A stretch of 64,000 nt of DNA from the NCBI GenBank assembly GCA_022453515.1, contig JAJNNY010000033.1, positions 124,001-188,000 on the forward strand, read 5' to 3'. A program made the translations under genes and the position numbers. A model generated the notes under the pieces. It worked only from the letters and a program-made list of their open reading frames with translations. It was not told where the DNA came from and did not search any database. This document shows positions 23,243-35,934 of the stretch, in pieces (the stretch's first letter is position 1; the number at the start of each line of letters is the position of its first letter). The stretch is from Astrocystis sublimbata (taxonomy: Eukaryota > Ascomycota > Sordariomycetes > Xylariales > Xylariaceae).

Positions 23243-25448
23243 ATGCCGGTCAACCTCGCGCCCGGTCTGGGTTCCGCGATCGCAGAGGGACCCTTGCCCA
23301 CATTGCCGACCACCAACACGTATCACGAACCATCTACGTCGAGTATGAGCTCATACTCTCACGACACAGCCATAGAGCCGGGCTGCCAACGTACAGAGAG
23401 GCGTATAGAGGCTCGCAGGCCCGCAACAGCAACTTCCTCCGGAGTCGGCGGTAGCACTTCTATTTGCCTTCCATGGCGGCGCCAGCCAAAACCACCCTCT
23501 GAAAGCGACGACGACTTTCCCTCGAACTTCAGCGAACTGACTATCGACGAGAAGCATGAGCTAAATCACGAAGAGCCTGGTCCTGGCACATCTTTGAAAC
23601 GGAGAATTCGTAGGGCGTCTTTGACTTTGATGAGGGGCATAGCACGCCGTGATCGCCGGAGTTCGGAGTCGGCTACTGAGTCCCTCGACTACCGGCCGAC
23701 GACGGCGCACTCGACCTGGGATCGAATACGGCAGGCCACTGCTTTCCGGCACTCCAAGGCAATCCACGGTGAGCGGGGTGTCCTGCAGACCATCCACTCC
23801 CCTCTGCAGTCGAACTTCCCAGAGCACCCTATTCCTGGCCACGGATTCGCACCGCCTATCATTCCGCAACATACAGGTGCTGCGGCCAAAGCTGCTGCTG
23901 CGATACAGAACGAATGTTTGGCATTTGCAAGGCACCAATATTTCTCGAGCGAGGACTTCAACGATGGAGAAAGCGGAATCGGGATTGCCGTGACCTCTGG
24001 CGCAGCGCAGGGCGACGCCTCGACCGGTGCAAGTTCTACTGTTGTCAGGTTGGATTTCATCAGTAAATTACCACAGGAGCTGTCGATTCAGATACTTTCG
24101 TACCTCGACGCTGCCCAACTAGCAGCCGCCAGCCGCGTCTCGAGGCTATGGTACCAGGGTACTCAAGATCAATATATCTGGCGGCAGTCATTTTTGCGAG
24201 AGAAAACCCATACATATGCTACCAGCCTCCCCGTTCAACCCGGTATAGGGGCTGGAATACCCCCTCTTCGCCCCGGAAATGATTGGCAGAAAATATACAA
24301 AGCGAGGGAGGAGCTCGATCGGCGATGGAAGATCGGGACACAGGCTCGCGCGATCTACCTCAATGGGCATCTGGACAGTATCTACTGCCTACAGTTTGAC
24401 GAGTACGTACTTGCAATGCCGCTTCATCTCATGCGTCACTGACAAAAAAAAAAGGAATAAAATCATAACCGGCTCGCGCGACAAAACGATTCGGATATGG
24501 GATATGCGCACCCTCCAATGCCGCCTGGTCATTGGGCCGCCCGAAGTGGTGAACGAGACGTCTATTCTCTTCGATCCCAATGGGAAGCCGATACACTACG
24601 CTTCGTCGGTTGACAACGTTCGCTCCTATCCGTCCGTACCGGTGACGGTCTCATTTCCGGTACACCACAAGGCATCCATCCTCTGCCTGCAGTACGACGA
24701 TGATATACTTGTCACCGGGTCCTCCGATTCCAGCTGCATTGTTTATAGTGTCAAGTCAGGGTATCGTCCTGTTCGTCGTCTCCAAGGCCACACCGCAGCT
24801 GTCCTTGACTTGGCCTTTGACGATAAACATATTGTCACCTGCTCCAAAGACATTAGTATTTGCGTGTGGGATCGCGAGACAGGCGCTCTACTCAAGCAAC
24901 TACGTGGCCATACAGGCCCTGTGAACTCGGTGCAGTTGCGTGGAAATACCATTGTATCTTGTTCCGGAGATTTCTCCGTGCGACTCTGGAACATCGACAG
25001 TGCTAAGACGATCCGAGAATTTGCAGGCCACACTAAAGGTCTTGCTTGTAGTCAATTCTCAGAGGATGGGAAGTTTATCGCGTCCGCAGGTAGCGACAAG
25101 GTCATTCGGATCTGGGACGCCAACACCGGGGAATGTCTTCGGGATCTACCTGCTCATGACAGTCTCGTGCGCAGCTTGCATCTGGACAGCGTCAGTGGCC
25201 GTCTTATCAGCGGAAGCTACGACACAGACATCAAGGTCTTTGACATGGAGACTGGCGAGCAGCTACTCAACTTCCCCAGATGGCATGCCAGTTGGGTTTT
25301 GAGTGCCAAGTGTGACTACAGACGAATCATCAGCACCGGCCAAGACCCCAAAATCCTCATCATGGATTTTGGAGCCGATATTCCAGATATTCAGTTACTG
25401 GAAAGCGCACGCAAGTACGAAGTCGCTTGTGAGGCTGGTTTTATATAA
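23243..25448 (+). CDS. F-box and WD40-repeat protein, SCF substrate receptor type
   Basis: Likely the substrate-recognition subunit of an SCF ubiquitin ligase. Two exons close in phase: 23243-24402 and 24455-25448, giving 717 aa. The 52-nt intron has a GTACGT donor and an A-rich tract immediately before its AG. The N-terminal 260 residues are Ser/Arg-rich and probably disordered. The F-box is at about 268-315 (LDFISKLPQELSIQILSYLDAA...SRLWY), followed by a WxxxY linker. About seven WD repeats follow from residue about 370 (HLDSIYCLQFDE...IITGSRDKTIRIWD) to RRIISTGQDPKILIMDFG near the end. The repeats read cleanly (GHTAAVLDLAFDD, GHTGPVNSVQLRG, GHTKGLACSQFSED). It resembles MET30/beta-TrCP-like fungal proteins in layout, but I cannot assign a specific orthologue. 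An ATG at 23243 is the first in frame. Confidence 0.92.
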
Positions 25449-26199
25449 GCGACAGCTCAACGTCCAAGCGACCGGCGTGTCCAATAGAGTGAACTATTAC
25501 TTTCCACATGGAAACGAAACCAGTCGACTCCTCACCTACTTCACACCCTAATTACGTTAATAATCGAAGAAAAACTCGCGCCAAGGCATGAGCCGGTGGA
25601 GTCACGAATCTTTACTTGTCATTATCATGATATTGCATTCTATGTCACATAGAAGGCGACTACCGACGTGTCACTTGAGCGGAATATTTTAATTGGCGTT
25701 ACCCACACGACGCAGCAAATATCAGCATTATGTTATCCGCTCCTCCTTTGGACTCACTAGATTTTCCTTTTAATTACAGGTTCCGGGCCGACAAACGTAC
25801 AAGCAGAGCTACTCGTGGCTTATGGACCTGGCATTTATTTTGTTCTTGTCTTTCAACATCATTTAGCTAAGCGGGCATCTGCAGCATTTCCAAGGTTGGA
25901 GCGTTGCTTCGTTTTTCGTTTTACTCTCATCGGAATCGATTGGTTTGGGTTTGCATCACGTACGTTGCATATTGTAGATTGTCATTGGCTGTATCCGTCG
26001 CATCTGTCTATAGCTTAATATCAAATTACCTAGAGAGAGAGTACCTCGATGGCTGTGTTGTAAGTCGCGACGCTAAAGAACACATTGTCTACTACTGTAA
26101 ACCGTAGGCTTCTTTTGAATCTAGTTACTTCGGGATCATTCCGGTCCACAGCCTTATTCCGTGCTCTTTATCCCATGTTGCTGTGACAGTCAGATTTGG
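25449..26199. other. Convergent intergenic, no gene seen
   Basis: This lies between the 3' ends of the F-box gene and the minus-strand Zn2Cys6 gene. AT-rich, no open frame with recognisable features. Confidence 0.5.
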
Positions 26200-28772
26200 C
26201 TATGTTGAGCTCAATATTGCTTGCTCGTCGAAAAGGTACTTTTCGTGCGTGAAAGATAACAAGAATTTGGCAACTAGCCTCCCTGTATAATCGAGCGTGA
26301 TGTCACGCGGGTATGGGTGCATTTCTGCTTGCGAAAGGATCGGGTCGGCGGCGAGGAAATCAAGCTCACGCCCTAAAGGGGAAGGACGCGTGTCAGTAGA
26401 TAGTCTTTGTGAAACCAAACATTATAATCGTTTCGAACAAGCATATCAACTTACAACCGTCGTTGTCGTCTAGAACGGACCTCAGTGAGGTCGCCATTTC
26501 AGCCGCCGCGGGCTCCAGATCTGCGTCCAAACTTGCATCTACGAGGGGGTTGAACACGGGCCCCTTGGCACCCTTTCCGTTCCCATGCCCGTTGCTACTG
26601 CTGCCACTTGTCGTATTACCAAGACCCGGCTCTCGCACGTGGTGCGTCTGATACACGGCGTGGAACCTATACGCGACCTGCCGAAACGGGAGGTTATCGA
26701 TCTCGCGGCAGATATCGAGAGCTCGTCTCCGTGCACCGACGGCGAATCCGCCTCCCCCGCCTCCCTGATTCTCGTCCGTTGTGGTGTTACCCTGTCCACA
26801 GGTACGTAGCGCGATCTCCGCCTCGGACACGATGAAGGTGTCGGCGGCCGCCTCGATGGTCTCGAACAGGAGACACAGAACCAGGAACGAGGCAAGACAA
26901 GGCCCCCATTCGTGGCGTGAGCGAGGCTTCAGCGCTGCCCCGAACGCAGCGAAGAGACTCTGCGTCTCTATCAGCAGGTACTCGTCTAGCACGGCCTTGA
27001 CTTGTCGGTTGAGGACGCGCGTTGTCGTTGCGCATGTAGGGCCAGCGCCAGCGTTGACGGGTAGGGAAGGGGAGCCCTGTAGCTCTTCTTTTAGTCGTGG
27101 GTGGCGGTGGTATAGCCCGGTGAGCGTCGCAGGCGTAACAGATAGCTGTCGCGTGAGCACGTAGTGCGTTACGTAGATCGCCAAGGCACGCCGCACCATG
27201 GCCGACTGCGAGCTCTGCCCGAAGCGCTGGACGATGGCCAAAATCCGGCGCGGGAGCTGCGTGCCACGATGCGCGTCAGTCACCTGCTCTGGGTAATCTG
27301 GCTCGTCGACCAGATCATCAATGTACTCGCGCGTGCACCGCTTGAGCGCCTCCCGTTGGCTTCTGTCCTTCGGGTCAATACCCACGGGCAGGGCGGCGTG
27401 TAAGGCCAGCTGGTGTCCGTCGATGTGCCAATGTTGTAGGACCTCGGGATGCTTGGGGAGAAAGAACGAGGCGGGAAGTGTCAGCGTAGAGCGGAAGCGC
27501 GCGCCGGAGGATAGCTCGATAGGATACGGGGCCTCGAGTGAGGTTAAAGAGGAGCTGTTGTAAAATGTAGATACGTTGTCGGATATGAAGCTCGCTATCA
27601 CTTCTCTCTTGAAGTGGCCCCTGATGAAGCTGGGAAACAAAACGGGTACGAAGTCCGAGAACTGCCAACAAATGACCTGCGGTATCTGGGCAGATATCTT
27701 CATGCAATTCTTGCAGGGTCGCTGTTCGTCACATCGCACCTTTCGGCTGTTTGTAGAGTAGGACGAGTGAGCACAGCGCCATGGGAATAATAAAAGTCAT
27801 GGTGGAACATACCTGCGGCAGCAGAAGCAAGCCCCCATTCTCCGAACGTTCAAGGCGCTCTCAGCGTCCTTGAACGGTAGAGGTCCTGTTCGCCCAGGCT
27901 TGATACCTCTTTCTCCCTCGAAACATTCAAAAGGATTTCGCTTTGCCGATTGCTGCTGAATGGTGTCTAGTGTGACGACAACGAAGTTATCCACAGGGGG
28001 TTGGTTCTTCTTCTTCTTCTTCTCAACTCTGCCACCGTTCCTGATCTTCTTGATCGGATCGGTATCCTGGGTGTCCCTGGGTTTCTGAAACGGCATGCTC
28101 ATGCCCATACCGGGACTCGAATGACAAGAACCTGTCCGTGCTGATGGATGAGAGGATGCGCGAGACATCTGAGCGCTGACATCCTCCGTAACAAAGAACA
28201 TAAAGTCATTTTGGAGGTTCATGGGCACCCACGGGGCAGCATTGCCGTCATCTTGGAACTGTAAAGGGATATTTAGATTCACGGCCTCAGCAGTAGTATC
28301 CACCCCCTCGAGATTAGAAAAGTCACACATGATGTCCTGCGGCATATTGGGCCGGAACAAATCTGTGTCCATCTCACCTGCGCTGTCAGTCTTCGCTACT
28401 GCCAATTGCTTCGATAGAAAACGACGTACTATCAAATAGATCTGAGAATAGTAGCTCATGATCCGGGGTACATTGTGGTTCGCATTGTGGATTATAAAGA
28501 TGCGGCACGAATTGATTTTCGGTATCTAACATCGTGGCATCCAGCGTGTTTGGCTGCCTTGGCAGCGACGTAGTGAAAGGCCGCGGTGACTTACCCATTT
28601 CTGGTTGTTCCAGCTGAATAATACCCCAACCATTGAGACTTGAGCTTGGGCTGGGAATGTAGCAGGCAGGCGAAGAGTCAGTGTCGACATACTGCCATGA
28701 GTCTGTATCATCTGTTGAATTGGAATGAAGGAAGACCTGCCCACAAAGCGAGGAGGGTGTAAGTGAAGCCAT
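26200..28772 (-). CDS. Zn(II)2Cys6 transcription factor with internal zinc cluster
   Basis: Predicted nuclear DNA-binding regulator; targets unknown. Four exons close in phase: 28772-28430, 28377-27813, 27746-26455 and 26372-26200, giving 790 aa. The zinc cluster is C298-x2-C301-x6-C308-x5-C314-x2-C317-x11-C329 (CFCCRSRKVRC...CKNC), split by a 66-nt intron after CCR. The last spacing is longer than the textbook 6-8, and I recall fungal proteins with the same spacing and a following WQFxDFxPVLFPxFIRxHF block, as here. Two features are unusual: about 300 residues of acidic, Ser/Pro-rich sequence precede the cluster, and a KKKKK tract (28000-28020) lies before it. Downstream are a long helical region (to about 730) and a Gly/Asn-rich insert. 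The start at 28772 is the first ATG of the open frame, and an upstream exon cannot be excluded. Confidence 0.85.
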
Positions 28773-30080
28773 TCTTCAAACGCCCGGGGCGACGTCAGCT
28801 CTTGCTCCGAAGATGAAGCCAAGCTGCCATACACTTGCACACTCCGGTCAACGTCGTGTAGAGGAAATGATGCCCAGGTCGCATCAGCAGCTCGTTATGG
28901 TGCTATCGTAGATGATATACCATAGCTTCAATCGCGGTTTGACAGGTCACAGATTCATATCAGGAAGAGTATCAATTGGAACAAAACGTGACAGGTTGGA
29001 AACATCTACTTTACATGAGCTCGGTACGAAGCTTAGGTACCATTTGCTGTGCTGTGTAGTATGTGTACCTAGGTACACAAGTTCAGCTTGCGACCTGGGA
29101 GAGTCGCTCAGCCACTGTGGACTAAGCTTGAAAGGGATACCGACGACATCGCAGATGCTCGACACCTTACTTATTTAGTTGTTCGGTGTCCGCTGCACCA
29201 CACAGCGTCTAGGCACCCCAGCCTCTTCCATGTGATTTGTGATAGATAGGACCAGACAGCGTCAACCGCCACTTAGTCTGTCTGGAGGGCGGGTCCGGCT
29301 CGCCTGGTGCCTGGTGCGTCCAGCCTCACTGTGAGATGTCATATCATTTGTTTGATCCGGAAGGCTGATGAAACGGCTGAAAATCATGGAATCGAGAAAC
29401 AAGAACTATCTATGTGCTCGTGTATGTAAACGTAATTCATAAGTCATTACCCATGCGTGTCTGTGTCTGTGTCTGTGCCTGTGTCTGTACATGCTGGAAT
29501 GGCGATGCCTATTGTGTGTTGATAACTGATGAGTTACTGGCAATGCTGCTGCTCGTGCCTGAAATGGTGCCCGACGTTGCAGCCTGAGAGGGGGTCGGAT
29601 CCTTTCCCGTACCACCCATTCACACCATCCATTCACATAAGCTCCGGTGTTGAATGTAACGTGGGGTGTCTTGGACACAATGCTTTGTTCCTCCCCTGTC
29701 GGTGTATCGCAACACAGAAGATGGGAGGGACAATGAAGGATGGATATACAACGCATACATTGCGACAGGAAATTGCCCGAGATCTGCATGAGCCCAACAG
29801 TCCAGGGTCAATACGCGCCCAAGTGTAGGGAAGCAATATCAAATATGAGGCCCCCATTCCCAGCTTCTTTCCACATACTTCTTGTTGGGGGGAAACGGCA
29901 CCCTCTAGGGCCAAGGAGAAAACTGAGTTGAGAAATCAATGGCTCGTGACAAGCCGCCGCGGCGGTCCGACGTCCTTCCTCTTTAAACATAATATTGTGG
30001 ATTTTTGCCCACCGGCAGTTTTTCTGCTCGTCCAAGATGTCCGAGAGAAGATAAAACGTTTAATGGATAAGCGGTTATAA
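28773..30080. other. Intergenic, no gene seen
   Basis: This is the 5' flank of the Zn2Cys6 gene and the 3' flank of the next minus-strand gene. A TGTCTG hexanucleotide repeat lies at about 29459-29490. I see no convincing coding region. Confidence 0.5.
29459..29490. repeat. TGTCTG microsatellite
   Basis: About five tandem hexamers with one variant unit (TGCCTG). Confidence 0.8.
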
Positions 30081-31463
30081 CTAACGAAACCGAGACGCTG
30101 CCGCCTGAATCCGGTGTTCGGTTGAAACGTACTACAGAGGTCAGCATCATTTGTCTTTTACCCCAGAATAGATGATTAAGAGCTCCAAGAAATGATTGGA
30201 GCATGGATAAGTGAGATCCCGCCACTATCTCAGACGAGATAATGATATACGTGATTTATCAGGGTATTCCTTACAAGTCTATCAAGATAGTCCATGGCTG
30301 CGGCATCTTTGAGAATCTTCGCAACTTGAATGCCGGCGCTAATCAATTGTAGAATATTGCGGTCATCTTTCAATGGCCGGGACTGGTGCTTTGCGGCATG
30401 CCGCATCTCGAGAGAGTTCTCCAAAATAGTGACGAATTGTTTGATCTGCCCGTTATAGAGAACTCGCGCTGGGATCCGCCTTTTCGTTGCGAGGCGCTTT
30501 AACAAGTACACCCACTCTGTCCATTCTCGGTCCTGGGGTCGTTCGACTGGACGCATGCTGAGCAGTAAGAATCATTAGTCTCGATTTCTGACGGGGTGCC
30601 AGCCAGAATATGTGACCCTAAACTTGAGCTATGAAGGCCCAAGTCGAAAACCCTTCGCCCCTTGTCGCTGTTGGTCTACGGACGTTTTCACCAAGGGCGG
30701 AGGAAGTGGGGAAACAAGGGAATGATGTCGGACACATACTCTGGAGTCAGGGGAATGGGAAACTGGTACTTCGCAATGAAGTCGAATGCGCATTGCGATA
30801 ATCGATCGTTGACTGCGGCGAGAACATTATCTTGCTCAGATACTAGGAGATTGGTAGGGAGATGAGGCATCTCCCTTTCCTGCATAGCGATATACTCGGA
30901 CGAGGGCCGCGCCAAAAACTGCACCTGCGGTCCATCGAACTCGTCTCTGTTTGAGGGCTTGCGTTGCGGTCGACCTTTGCCGATGCTTCTTCCCAGAGGC
31001 GGAGAAGTACTTGCATAATTGTCCAGATGGCCCATTTCATCAAGAGACTCGACAGGCGAGTATCTACCATGTACTGGCCATGTCTGGGAGCTTGAGCCGG
31101 AGTAAGATCCGTATGCCGGTGTTGAAGGTGTGTGGGAAACAGACGTTGGAATCGAAACGTACGTGGGCGTAGGAGGGAGGGAAGGTTCTAGTCGCATGGC
31201 TGAGCCGCTTGGCCCGACGGCTGATGCTTGTGCTGTCATTCCATATATCGGCATTGCTCCGGTCGAGTATCTCGTCATTCTTCAGACGTCAATGTCATTT
31301 TCCGAGTTGGGGAGGGGGGGCAGAAACAGCATGCATCACCTTACCTAGACGGTTGATAATCGATGTGATTGGAGCCTCCTGGCATCAACCCATCATTATA
31401 TATTACACTTCCAAAAGTTAGCTCGACCTTGCGGTCTTCCACGATGAGATCAAATCGTCGCAC
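30081..31463 (-). CDS. Unrecognised conserved-looking fungal protein, 5' end unresolved
   Basis: I do not recognise this family. Four exons join in phase: 31463-31345, 31279-30740, 30557-30275 and 30131-30081, giving at least 330 aa. The donors are GTAAGG, GTATGT and GTAAGG; the acceptors are TGAAG, CTCAG and TGTAG. The first exon reads VRRFDLIVEDRKVELTFGSV and must be preceded by more coding sequence: the frame stays open upstream to about 31510, but no start was found. The middle is Ser/Thr/Pro-rich. From about EREMPHLPTNLLVSEQDN to the end the protein is helical and dense in charged residues (WTEWVYLLKRLATKRRIPAR, ENSLEMRHAAKHQSRPLKDD), the kind of sequence that is usually conserved. A KGRPQRKPSNR basic patch could be a nuclear signal. 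Its neighbours on both sides are transcription factors, so a regulatory role is a guess from context only. Confidence 0.65.
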
Positions 31464-33119
31464 CTGCGAGTAGAAGGCCAATACTCTTGAGACATGATGA
31501 GCGGCCTTGCAGATGTCTCAAGCGCTTGGGCTGTAATTTATGCGGCTCTAGGAAGGAGAAAAAGAAACCCAGGCAAGAAGAGAAGCAGAGCAAAAATCAA
31601 GCAAGACGCAGCAATCCTTGGGTTTGTCTGATCCTGGTAGAAAACGGAAAAACCTTGGGAATCCTCTGGATATCCGGGTGAAAGAAAATAATCCTGTGTG
31701 CGCTCTTGACCACTGGGCTATTGTATCCTGGCTTCAACTGTCCATGGGAGGCTCTATCCTGGGTCCAACGGCCTGTTTGAGATAGAAGATAGGGCTAGCT
31801 GTCGACCGGGACCACTAGCAGGGCGTAACACTTGCGGTAAATGAACACGACTCCTGGGCCATCGAACTCTCTCTATGCAATGGGACGTGGTGTGTTCGGT
31901 CGCTCACCTCTGAAGGTAATAACTATGGGGAGAAACTGCTCCTTCTAAACCATCAGGTCGGTCCGGGACATTTTATGTCGCGATGCTCGTGGGGGAGTTT
32001 CGCCACCGCGACCAGGTAGTATCCTGGAGGCAAGCGGTGCAGGATCCCTTCTGCAAAGATGGGGACTGGCTCGACTGGGCCTTACCCACACGGGCTCTAC
32101 TTCTTCTACTGCGTAAGCCGGGCGCGGCATTGCGATCGTTCACCCAAGTCTAGACGAGAACAGAGCATCGGGCGTTAGTACGAGACGGAAGGCTCAGCTT
32201 GTTGTTCGAAAGCCGACCAGTCTCGCCGCCCCAGTTCAGGTCAAGATCTACCAGATGATCTGGCTTCCAAGCTGCACGAGCTGGTGTGAGGTGTCCCACA
32301 GTCTCGCGAGTGCTGGGGATGACCCTGCATTGAACCATGCCAACGTGTACACGCACCGAGGCGAACACCTCAGTACCTACGACAGACCTATGGACAACCT
32401 CCAGAGCGCAGAATAGACGCGTTCGTGCGGAGTCGAGTGCACACTGATTCGTTGGGCACGGGGGGCCACTGAGCAACGAGACGAGACGAGCTTGGACTAG
32501 AGAGTAGGGCACCGTTAGGCATTGAGGCAATCCGGAACGGGCATGCTCAACCGTCGTCCGTCTAGGACGGGATAGTCCAGTATCACATCGTCGACTGTGA
32601 CCTCTTCCACACGCTGGGCGCTGGGCGGGAAAAAGGCCGGCTTGACTGATGATGGGGGGTGTGATGCTGGCGGTGGCAATACAAGGGACTCCCTTACCAG
32701 GGAACAACACCACCTACTACTACGGGCAGGCAGCCTGGCACTGAGTGCAGTACTCCGTAGGCGACCTCGAACGACGTAGGGAAGTAGGCGGCGTGTACAA
32801 GTAATTGTTCAGATCATATAGGTACCGTATCAATAGCAGTGGCGTGCTGGGCTGCTGTGCGCCCGCAGGGTGGGCCTATTGGGCACGAAGAAGCGACAAT
32901 TAACTGTCGGTCGAGACGGCCCAATCTTGACATTAGGTCGTCTGCTAAGTAGGATGGATGGAGGCTTGGGCGAGGCTGGAATTTGAATACCTAATAATTT
33001 GAAGCGAATTGTCGGATGAGGTAGTGGACAGACTCCTCCCGAGTCCTGTGCGGCAACCTTAAGAGTTAAGTGGTCCCAACGAAGCCCCAATGTAATCCAT
33101 TAATATGAACAGTGATAGT

Positions 33120-33290
33120 CAGTACTACCTACAGTAGGTAAGTACCTAACTTAGGTATTAGGTAGGTATGTGACGATTAGGTAGGTTACTAACGGACCTT
33201 ACAGGTACTTAGGTAGGTCCAGAGGTGGGTATATGCCTAGGGGAGTAGGCAGCTATTAGTGAGCTACCTACCTAGTAGGTAGGTAGTGTG
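33120..33290. repeat. Cluster of TAGG/CCTA motifs
   Basis: About fifteen TAGG or CCTA tetramers within 170 bases, in both orientations, including GTACTTAGGTAGG and CTACCTACCTAGTAGG. It is the densest such block in the window. Confidence 0.8.
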
Positions 33291-35585
33291 ATATCGGATG
33301 ACGTCAAATGGTCCTGGGCCCTTTGACCGTATTTATTCAGCATCAAGTTACTATCATGTCTCAAGTCCCCAAGGTAGTAGGACAGCTTCGGCGGCTGTGC
33401 CGAGCTGTTGGGCAATTCCTTGAAACGGTCCGTAATCCACTCAAGCGGCCGAGCACCAACACATTTACTCCGTAGGCGTGGGAATTCAAAAAATCCTTGG
33501 TTGTTTTGTCACTTATGGCCCAAGTCAAGCTGCCTCGCCTATAACCTAGTGTGGAATGATCAATATGTGAGGAGCAGGGCATAGGGTTCAATATACTGGA
33601 TGATCGGTTATTTCTTTGCTTTTATGGTGTTGATAGGGCACCCAACAACCATACATGTTAGAACTACTCATAGTACAATATGACAATGGAGCGGCATAGT
33701 AGATAGTAATAGTATTTACCTAGTACTTAAGTAATTATGTACTATGTGTATTTGCACTCATTGGCGATGCTACTTCGGCCCGTGCTGCATCTTTGCGAGC
33801 TGTTCTGTTGCGCTTTTAATACAATGAGACGAAATTGCACCTGTGTTGTCTCTTCTTGACGTAGATCTACAACTTATTGTGATTTTCGATAAGCAGCAGC
33901 AGGGGAGTACACATGTGAGCACGCACATCAGGGCGGTTCAGAACAACCGAGGCTAGGTGCCGAGGTGCCTGGCATCCTGGGCATTACGAGGTAGGGAGGT
34001 AATTAGGAGGTCGGTAGATTCATGGTAAATATTTCAAGACTTTTTTGCCACGGAGTTATCCTACTGCCTGAGACTGCCCAAGTCGAGCAAGTATACAAGC
34101 ATAAGTGTTTGTTTTTCTTTCAAATGCTTGAGCACTGCATGATCGCAAGGGAGACGTTCAAATCGCACTTCCATTGTCAGCTGTCTTTATTTGTCTCTAT
34201 TTGGGGAGTATCAAGCTTATCTCAGGCAGCAGTTTTCATGGCCTTGGCGGAAACACCGTTAGGAATCATCGATGCCTATGCTGGGCAGTCGTTTCAGTAC
34301 ATGTAGCTTAATATATTGCACATTGACACTGCTTCACCATCAAGTACGAGCCATCGGCGAGCACGTTAACTAGGCCTGTCAAGCTGAATAGAATATCTGC
34401 AATAATCCTCAAGTGTTTAAGCCAATGAACTAGGTAGGATTTTCTGACTTTTCCTCCATTCTATCCCTACCTCCATGACTTTGCTCAAAGGCAACGGGCA
34501 GTAACACAAAGCTAGTCGGCGTTCAGTATCAGGGACAGAGTACATGTATGACATTGTATGTCGGTAAAGTAGGGCTGAAGAACCCAAGTCGGGCCAAGCA
34601 CCAAGCACAGCCAAGTCGAGGGGCAGTCGATACAGTCTCGGGCAGTGTTCAAGTGTTAGATTAGTTCTTACTCAGCACTAGACACCCTCGACATCCAGTG
34701 GCCAGCTCGGCCATGCCCATACCCAGTGTGAGAATCAGGTGGCCTCAAGTTACGTGATAGTGGCAGCAGGGAGGGCCATCTATGTATCCGACTAATATCT
34801 TACAGTAGAGAACGTGCCAGGCAGGAACCCCAGGTTCCAGGCCGTCCGCCCAGTCACGATTTTAGTCTGATCTCGTTGACCTCTCTTGACCTCGATGGAA
34901 CCTGGCTCGCCTGGTTTCCGAATTGCACCCATCGATACGCGTTAAGCACTAGGTACGGTACTGCGGTACTACTGAATATGGAGCCAAGGAGCCAGGCGGA
35001 ACTTCCCATCTTATCACAAGCGGCATTTTACTAACCCCTACCGCGCCCTGCAGTGTACCTTTTGAAGTGTCTATCGTTACATTCGGCTTCGTATCAAGCG
35101 CACGGCATCCGTTGGCTTATTGGCTTGATTCAAATCCGATATACACCACACCGTATGGTTCTTGGCAGGTCAACTGTTCAAGCGTATGCCGGTGATCATC
35201 ATGCAGCCCTAAATGCCATCTCGAGACAAGCAACATACTTAGGCATTCATTCAAATATATTGGAAATCAAATGTGGTCTCGGTATTCTACGGGTAGAAAC
35301 CCACTCGCTGCTCATCTTAGCACCATGCTGCACTAGGTCAAACTCATGACTCCCGGTTTGAAGGAGTAAACAGAAAGCGGTGAGTTGCAGTCTGAATATC
35401 CTATGATGAGCTTGGCACCAGTATTATCAAATCCGATGGTCCCGACTGAGGAATGATTACCTACCTACCTACTTACACATCTACGTGCTTACTTTAGTTC
35501 AGACTTTGTGATTGTAGTAGGCGAGTCGGGAGATATGTGTAGCCTACTCGTACGCCTGGGAGAATCCCACTCTTACTCGCCTACC

Positions 35586-35652
35586 TGGTTCTAGTGCGAT
35601 CCAGGTAGGTTGCACTAGAACCACAACCAGAACCAGAACCAGAACCAGAACT
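35586..35652. repeat. 12-bp inverted repeat joined to an AACCAG array
   Basis: TGGTTCTAGTGC (35586-35597) and its exact complement GCACTAGAACCA (35612-35623) flank a 14-base loop. The right arm runs directly into about five AACCAG hexamers. On either strand a transcript could fold into a short hairpin. Confidence 0.8.
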
Positions 35653-35885
35653 TCTAGTTTTGGGGTCTGTCTATTATTATCATAGCCCCCCCGCCCGCCT
35701 CGCCCGCTCCTTTGGCCACTAGCCTGGATGCCTGGAGGCGCACCCAACCTCAGCAGCCAGGCGGGCCAGGGCCGACCGGGCTACCAGCTCGCCAGGCGAC
35801 CAGGCAGCCTTTTTCCAACTGGACGGCTGCCAGAATGTCAAGAGGAAGATCCCGCCTGGCCCCTTTCAACTCGCACTCGCATCTT

Positions 35886-35934
35886 ACATACATACCTACG
35901 TACATACATACATACATACATACATACATACATA
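35886..35934. repeat. CATA tetranucleotide microsatellite
   Basis: About ten tandem copies of CATA, with one CCTACG interruption near the left end. Confidence 0.85.

Noticed and set aside
30081..31463. Assignment of the unknown protein to the Medusa (MedA/Ren1) developmental regulators
   Set aside because: I considered it on the basis of context and vague resemblance, but the conserved blocks I can recall for that family are not present.
32150..32713. 187-aa minus-strand open frame
   Set aside because: Peptide looks random (Arg/Cys/Pro-rich), with no motif and no introns or neighbours to support it.
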